A stretch of 45,479 nt of DNA. Source: Gaiellales bacterium. GTDB taxonomy: Bacteria; Actinomycetota; Thermoleophilia; Gaiellales; JAICJC01. The stretch is taken from positions 1-45,479 of the forward strand of contig DASWRM010000013.1 of NCBI GenBank assembly GCA_036403155.1, written 5' to 3'. Both the position numbers and the translations under genes were made by a program. This document shows positions 40,022 through 45,479 of this stretch, piece by piece (the stretch's first letter is position 1; every line of letters begins with the position of its first letter). The notes below the pieces were generated by a model that did no database searches, was not told the origin of the DNA, and saw nothing but the letters and a program-made list of their open reading frames with translations.

Positions 40022-40051
40022 CTTGCTATAAAGCGACTGAGATTTTCTATC
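40022..40051 (+). promoter_or_regulatory. dnaK promoter region with degenerate HAIR-like element
   Basis: CTTGCTA-N7-ACTGAGA (40022-40042) keeps the 7-7-7 geometry of the HspR-binding HAIR element (CTTGAGT-N7-ACTCAAG) but matches only about 4 of 7 bases per arm. TTGCTA-N17-TCTATC overlaps it as a weak promoter. AAGGAG (40076-40081) is the ribosome-binding site. Confidence 0.4.
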
Positions 40052-40092
40052 CCAGAATGGCTGATGTACCCGTACAAGGAGCAGATTTCCGT

Positions 40093-41996
<1,904 letters not shown>

Positions 41997-42000
<4 letters not shown>

Positions 42001-42551
42001 CCGAGCAGCGACCCACCACGGAGCCCGATCCCGCCACGGCGGGGTCGGGCTCCGACACCGGCGTGGACGAGGCCGAGCAGGTCGAGTCGGAGCTGGACGA
42101 GGCGCGGCGGGCGGCCGAGGAATACCTGGCCGACCTGCGCCGCGTCGCCGCGGACTTCGACAACTACCGCAAGCGGGTGGCCCGAGACGCGGAGGCGCAG
42201 GCGACCCGCGCGGCCGAGTCGCTGGTGTCCGAGCTGCTCCCGGTGCTCGACAACCTCGAGCGCGCGCTGGACGCATCCGAGCACCACGAGGACGCGAAGG
42301 TTGCCGAGGGCGTCAAGCTCGTCCAGCAGCAGCTGGTCGACCTGCTGCGCCGCCGGGGGCTGGAGGAGATCGCCACCGAGCCGGGCGGGCGGTTCGACCC
42401 CCACGTGCACGAGGCGCTCAGCCAGCAGCCATCCGAGCATCCCGAGGGAGCGATCTCCGAGGTGTGGCAGCGCGGCTACCGGCTGGGAGACCGCGTGGTG
42501 CGACCGGCCCGCGTGGTCGTGTCGAGCGGCAGCCCCGCAGAGGAGAACTGA
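41997..42551 (+). CDS. grpE: Nucleotide exchange factor GrpE
   Basis: 184 residues. An acidic disordered N-terminus (~1-35) leads to a long coiled-coil helix ([20 protein letters not shown]), a short four-helix part ([12 protein letters not shown]) and the C-terminal beta domain with FDPHVHEAL and VLQ-like [19 protein letters not shown]. It releases ADP from DnaK. GTG start within the dnaK stop (GTGA). Confidence 0.93.
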
Positions 42552-43664
42552 GTGCCGTCGCATTACGAGACGCTGGGCGTTCCCAAGAACGCCTCCGCTG
42601 ACGACATCAAGAAGGCCTATCGCAAGCTGGCCCGCAAGTACCACCCCGATGCCAATCCGGGCGACGCGGCCGCCGAGGCGCGCTTCAAGGAGATCAACGA
42701 GGCGCACGACGTGCTCTCCGACCCCGAGAAGCGCAAGCAGTACGACGCGTTCGGCCAGACGTTCCGGCCGGGCCAGGGCCCCACGCCCGGTGGCGGCTTC
42801 GGCGGCTTCGAGGGATTCGACATGCGCAACGCGGCGGAGGGCTTCGACCTCGGCGACCTGTTCGGCGGGTTGTTCGCCCGCGGCGGCCGCGGCCAGGAGC
42901 CGCGCTCGCTGCGCGGGGCCGACGTCGAGGTGTCGGTGCGCGTCTCGTTCGAGGACGCGCTGCACGGCGCCACGGTGAAGGTACCGGTCGTCAAGGCCAA
43001 CACGTGCACCCAGTGCCATGGCAGCGGCGCCGCGCCGGGCACCTCGCCGACGATCTGTCCGGAATGCAAGGGCCGCGGCGTCACCGCCGAGAGCCAGGGC
43101 TTCTTCTCCCTCAGCCACACCTGCCGCCGCTGTGGCGGGGCCGGCACCATCATCGAGCAGCCATGTGGAGTCTGCGGAGGCAACGGACGCGTCCGCTCGA
43201 CCAAGACCTATCAGGTGCGCATCCCCGCCGGCGTCAAGAACGGCACGCGGATCAAGGTCAAGGGCAAGGGGGAGGCGGCGCCGCGCGGTGGCGAGCCGGG
43301 CGACCTCTACGTCGTGACGCAGGTCGAGGAGAGCGGGCTGTTCCAGCGCCGCGGCGACGAGCTGGTGGTCGACGTGCCGGTCACGTTCGCCGAGGCGTCC
43401 ATGGGCGCCGAGGTCGAGCTGCCCACGCCCGACGGCCAGCGCGTGAAGGTCAAGGTGCCGGCCGGCTCGACGGACGGCAAGACGCTGCGGGTGAAGGGCC
43501 GCGGCGCGCCTCGCCTGAACGGCGGCGGCACCGGCGACCTGCTGGTGCGGCTGCGGATCGCAGTGCCGTCCAAGCTGTCCAAGAAGGAGCGCGAGGCGCT
43601 GGAGAAGCTCGACGAGCTGCAGCGCTCCAGCCACGGCAACCCGCGTGACAGGCTGTTCGCATGA
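42552..43664 (+). CDS. dnaJ: Chaperone DnaJ (type I Hsp40)
   Basis: 370 residues. The J domain has [10 protein letters not shown] (the HPD motif), then a Gly/Phe-rich linker ([11 protein letters not shown]). The zinc region carries four CxxCxGxG repeats: [24 protein letters not shown] and CGVCGGNG. The client-binding C-terminal domains follow. It stimulates DnaK ATP hydrolysis and delivers substrates. The GTG start follows the grpE stop directly. Confidence 0.96.
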   Translation: MPSHYETLGVPKNASADDIKKAYRKLARKYHPDANPGDAAAEARFKEINEAHDVLSDPEKRKQYDAFGQTFRPGQGPTPGGGFGGFEGFDMRNAAEGFDLGDLFGGLFARGGRGQEPRSLRGADVEVSVRVSFEDALHGATVKVPVVKANTCTQCHGSGAAPGTSPTICPECKGRGVTAESQGFFSLSHTCRRCGGAGTIIEQPCGVCGGNGRVRSTKTYQVRIPAGVKNGTRIKVKGKGEAAPRGGEPGDLYVVTQVEESGLFQRRGDELVVDVPVTFAEASMGAEVELPTPDGQRVKVKVPAGSTDGKTLRVKGRGAPRLNGGGTGDLLVRLRIAVPSKLSKKEREALEKLDELQRSSHGNPRDRLFA

Positions 43665-44071
43665 TCGACCCGGCCGAGCACCCGCGCTACTCGATCTCGG
43701 TGGCCGCCGAGCTGGCCGGGATGCACCCGCAGACCCTGCGGATGTACGACGCGAAGGGGCTGGTCAGCCCGCGGCGGACGCCCGGCGGAACGCGCCGCTA
43801 CTCGGACTCAGACATCGCACGGCTTCGCAAGATCACCCGGCTGACCGGCGAGCTGGGGATGACGATCTCGGGGGCGATCCACGTGATGGCGCTCGAAGGC
43901 ACCGTCGATGAGCTGCACCGCAGGGTGCGGGCGCTGGAAGCACAGCTCGACCGTGAGACGCGGCGGCTGCACCAGGAGGTGTCGGCCGTTCACCGCCGCT
44001 ACCGCCGGGACCTGATCCCCTACACACCACCAAAACACCCGGAGAGATGGATTTCCAGAAACTCACCATAA
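43661..44071 (+). CDS. hspR: Heat-shock repressor HspR (MerR family)
   Basis: 136 residues. The MerR-type winged helix is [20 protein letters not shown] followed by [16 protein letters not shown]; a coiled-coil segment ([20 protein letters not shown]) and a short tail follow. HspR represses the dnaK operon and clpB by binding HAIR sites with DnaK as co-repressor. The start is in the dnaJ stop (ATGA); its 3' end overlaps clpB by 25 nt. Confidence 0.92.
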   Translation: MIDPAEHPRYSISVAAELAGMHPQTLRMYDAKGLVSPRRTPGGTRRYSDSDIARLRKITRLTGELGMTISGAIHVMALEGTVDELHRRVRALEAQLDRETRRLHQEVSAVHRRYRRDLIPYTPPKHPERWISRNSP

Positions 44072-45479
44072 AGGCACAGGAGGCGTTCGCCTCAGCCCAG
44101 GGCGACGCGATCGCCCGCGGCAACCCGGAGCTGACGCCCGATCATCTGCTGGCGGCGCTGATCGACCAGCAGGACAGCGTCTCCGCGCGCGTGCTCGAGA
44201 AGGCGGGCGAGAGCCCGTCGGCGGTGCGCGCGGCGGCGGAGCAGCGGCTGTCCGCGCTTCCTCGCATGCAGGGCGCGAACGCACAGCCCCAGGCGAGCCG
44301 CGCCCTTCGCGCTGTGCTCGAGTCCGCCTTCGCCGAGGCCGAGGCGCTGAACGACGAGTACGTCGCGAGCGAGCACCTGCTGCTCGCGCTCGCCGACGGC
44401 GCGAGCGTCGACCGCCAGGCGATCATGAAGGCGCTCGTCGACGTGCGGGGCGGCCAGCGAGCCGCCTCGCCGGAGGCGGAGGGCACGTACGCGGCGCTCG
44501 AGAAGTTCGGCCGCGACCTGACCGAGCTGGCCGAGCGCGGCAAGCTCGACCCCGTGATCGGCCGCGACGAGGAGGTCCGCCGCGTCATCCAGGTGCTGTC
44601 GCGCCGCACGAAGAACAACCCCGTGCTGATCGGCGAGCCCGGCGTCGGCAAGACCGCGATCGTCGAGGGGCTCGCTCAGCGGATCGTGAACGGCGACGTC
44701 CCCGAGGGTTTGAAGAACAAACGCCTCCTCTCGCTCGACCTGGGCGCACTGATCGCCGGCGCCAAGTTTCGCGGCGAGTTCGAAGAGCGGCTCAAGGCGG
44801 TATTGAAGGAGCTCACGGAGGGGGAGGGACAGTTCATCACCTTCATCGACGAGCTGCACACGCTCGTCGGGGCGGGGAAGGCAGAAGGGTCGATGGACGC
44901 GGGCCAGATGCTCAAGCCGATGCTGGCGCGCGGCGAGCTCCGCGTCGTCGGTGCGACGACGCTCGACGAGTACCGCAAGCACGTCGAGAAAGACGCTGCG
45001 CTCGAGCGCCGCTTCCAGCCGGTATACGTCGGCGAGCCAAGCGTCGAGAGCACGATCGCGATCCTGCGCGGGCTCAAGGAGCGCTACGAGGCGCATCATG
45101 GCGTGCGCATCACCGACGGCGCCGTGATCGCCGCGGCGACGCTCTCGCACCGCTACATCGGCGACCGCTTCCTGCCGGACAAGGCGATCGATCTCCTCGA
45201 CGAAGCCTCGTCCCGTCTCCGCATCGAGATCGACTCCATGCCACAGGAGATCGATGAGGTTGAGCGCCGCATCATGCAGCTCGAGATCGAGCGCACCGCA
45301 CTGCAGAAGGAAAAGGACGCCGCATCGAAGGAGCGCCGACAGATCATCGAGCGTGAGCTCGCGGAGCTGAAGGAGTACCTGGGCGACGCCTACGACCACG
45401 CGCGGCTGCAGCGCTACGAGCAGGCGGTCGACGAGGAACTCGCGGAGGTGGGCGACGAGCCGACGCTCTACCGGACATC
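44047..45479 (+). CDS. clpB: ATP-dependent chaperone ClpB (N-terminal part, cut by window end)
   Basis: The first 477 residues are present of a protein usually ~860 long. The Clp N domain ([16 protein letters not shown]...) is followed by NBD1 with Walker [10 protein letters not shown] (196-204), Walker B FIDELHTL (266-273) and the sensor region [15 protein letters not shown]. The start of the coiled-coil M domain ([20 protein letters not shown]) is visible, which identifies ClpB rather than ClpA or ClpC. GGAGAG lies just before the ATG, inside hspR. With DnaK it disaggregates proteins after heat stress. Confidence 0.95.
   Translation, partial: MDFQKLTIKAQEAFASAQGDAIARGNPELTPDHLLAALIDQQDSVSARVLEKAGESPSAVRAAAEQRLSALPRMQGANAQPQASRALRAVLESAFAEAEALNDEYVASEHLLLALADGASVDRQAIMKALVDVRGGQRAASPEAEGTYAALEKFGRDLTELAERGKLDPVIGRDEEVRRVIQVLSRRTKNNPVLIGEPGVGKTAIVEGLAQRIVNGDVPEGLKNKRLLSLDLGALIAGAKFRGEFEERLKAVLKELTEGEGQFITFIDELHTLVGAGKAEGSMDAGQMLKPMLARGELRVVGATTLDEYRKHVEKDAALERRFQPVYVGEPSVESTIAILRGLKERYEAHHGVRITDGAVIAAATLSHRYIGDRFLPDKAIDLLDEASSRLRIEIDSMPQEIDEVERRIMQLEIERTALQKEKDAASKERRQIIERELAELKEYLGDAYDHARLQRYEQAVDEELAEVGDEPTLYRT

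Noticed and set aside
40057-40092. Earlier dnaK ATG adding 12 residues
   Set aside because: DnaK proteins start at [16 protein letters not shown] serves ATG 40093, and 40057 is near the likely transcript start.

Overview
The window is GC-rich throughout, apart from a few AT-richer promoter and repeat patches. It reads as the chromosome of a high-GC actinobacterium, most likely a Thermoleophilia-type lineage (Gaiellales or Solirubrobacterales). Supporting features are a dnaK-grpE-dnaJ-hspR-clpB heat-shock operon, an actinobacterial-type inositol-phosphate synthase next to a phosphatidylinositol-phosphate synthase, and an Aur1-like PAP2 protein. The taxonomic call is inference from gene content. 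I see no rRNA, tRNA, CRISPR array, insertion sequence or prophage.

Layout. 1-4100 (+): an unknown C-terminal fragment, then a P-loop kinase-like gene coupled to a large membrane protein, then a CxxC/coiled-coil protein. 4110-10110 (-): leucine-type dehydrogenase plus rhomboid protease, then a complete spermidine/putrescine ABC transporter (potA, potD, potB, potC), divergent from an Lrp/AsnC regulator. 10684-16358 (-): a giant exported Ig-repeat protein, argF and a 5'-3' exonuclease. 16537-17078: YjbQ and a 45-residue membrane protein. 17160-22407 (-): a five-gene glycolipid or amino-sugar cassette (GT2, nucleotide-sugar dehydratase-like, ATP-grasp, DegT aminotransferase, UPF0104 membrane protein), divergent from a GT-C transferase. 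24112-28040: M3-like metallopeptidase, RlmD-type rRNA methyltransferase and a BtuF-like protein. 28081-31318 (-): a UDG-like protein, a presenilin-like membrane protein and an S53 protease. 31412-32845 (+): membrane HD-GYP. 32855-38363 (-): moaA, PAP2/Aur1-like protein, PIP synthase, inositol-phosphate synthase and a GT4-PHP fusion. 38350-39952: endonuclease III and a MarR-GNAT fusion. 40093-45479 (+): heat-shock operon, cut off inside clpB.

Themes. (1) The protein at 29991-30740 carries the three signature segments of presenilin/SPP-type GxGD intramembrane aspartyl proteases: an Asp in a VDTYSV segment, GASDFVFFSV, and ALPALP. It lies between a UDG-like gene and an exported S53 protease. (2) At least twelve first-in-transcript genes have a TANNNT box ending 6-8 nt before the start codon, which implies pervasive leaderless mRNAs. 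(3) A composite non-coding repeat occurs in two convergent intergenic gaps, with a weaker third copy. (4) Inositol-lipid genes are linked to a glycosyltransferase fused to a PHP phosphoesterase, a candidate for the phosphatase step after PIP synthase.
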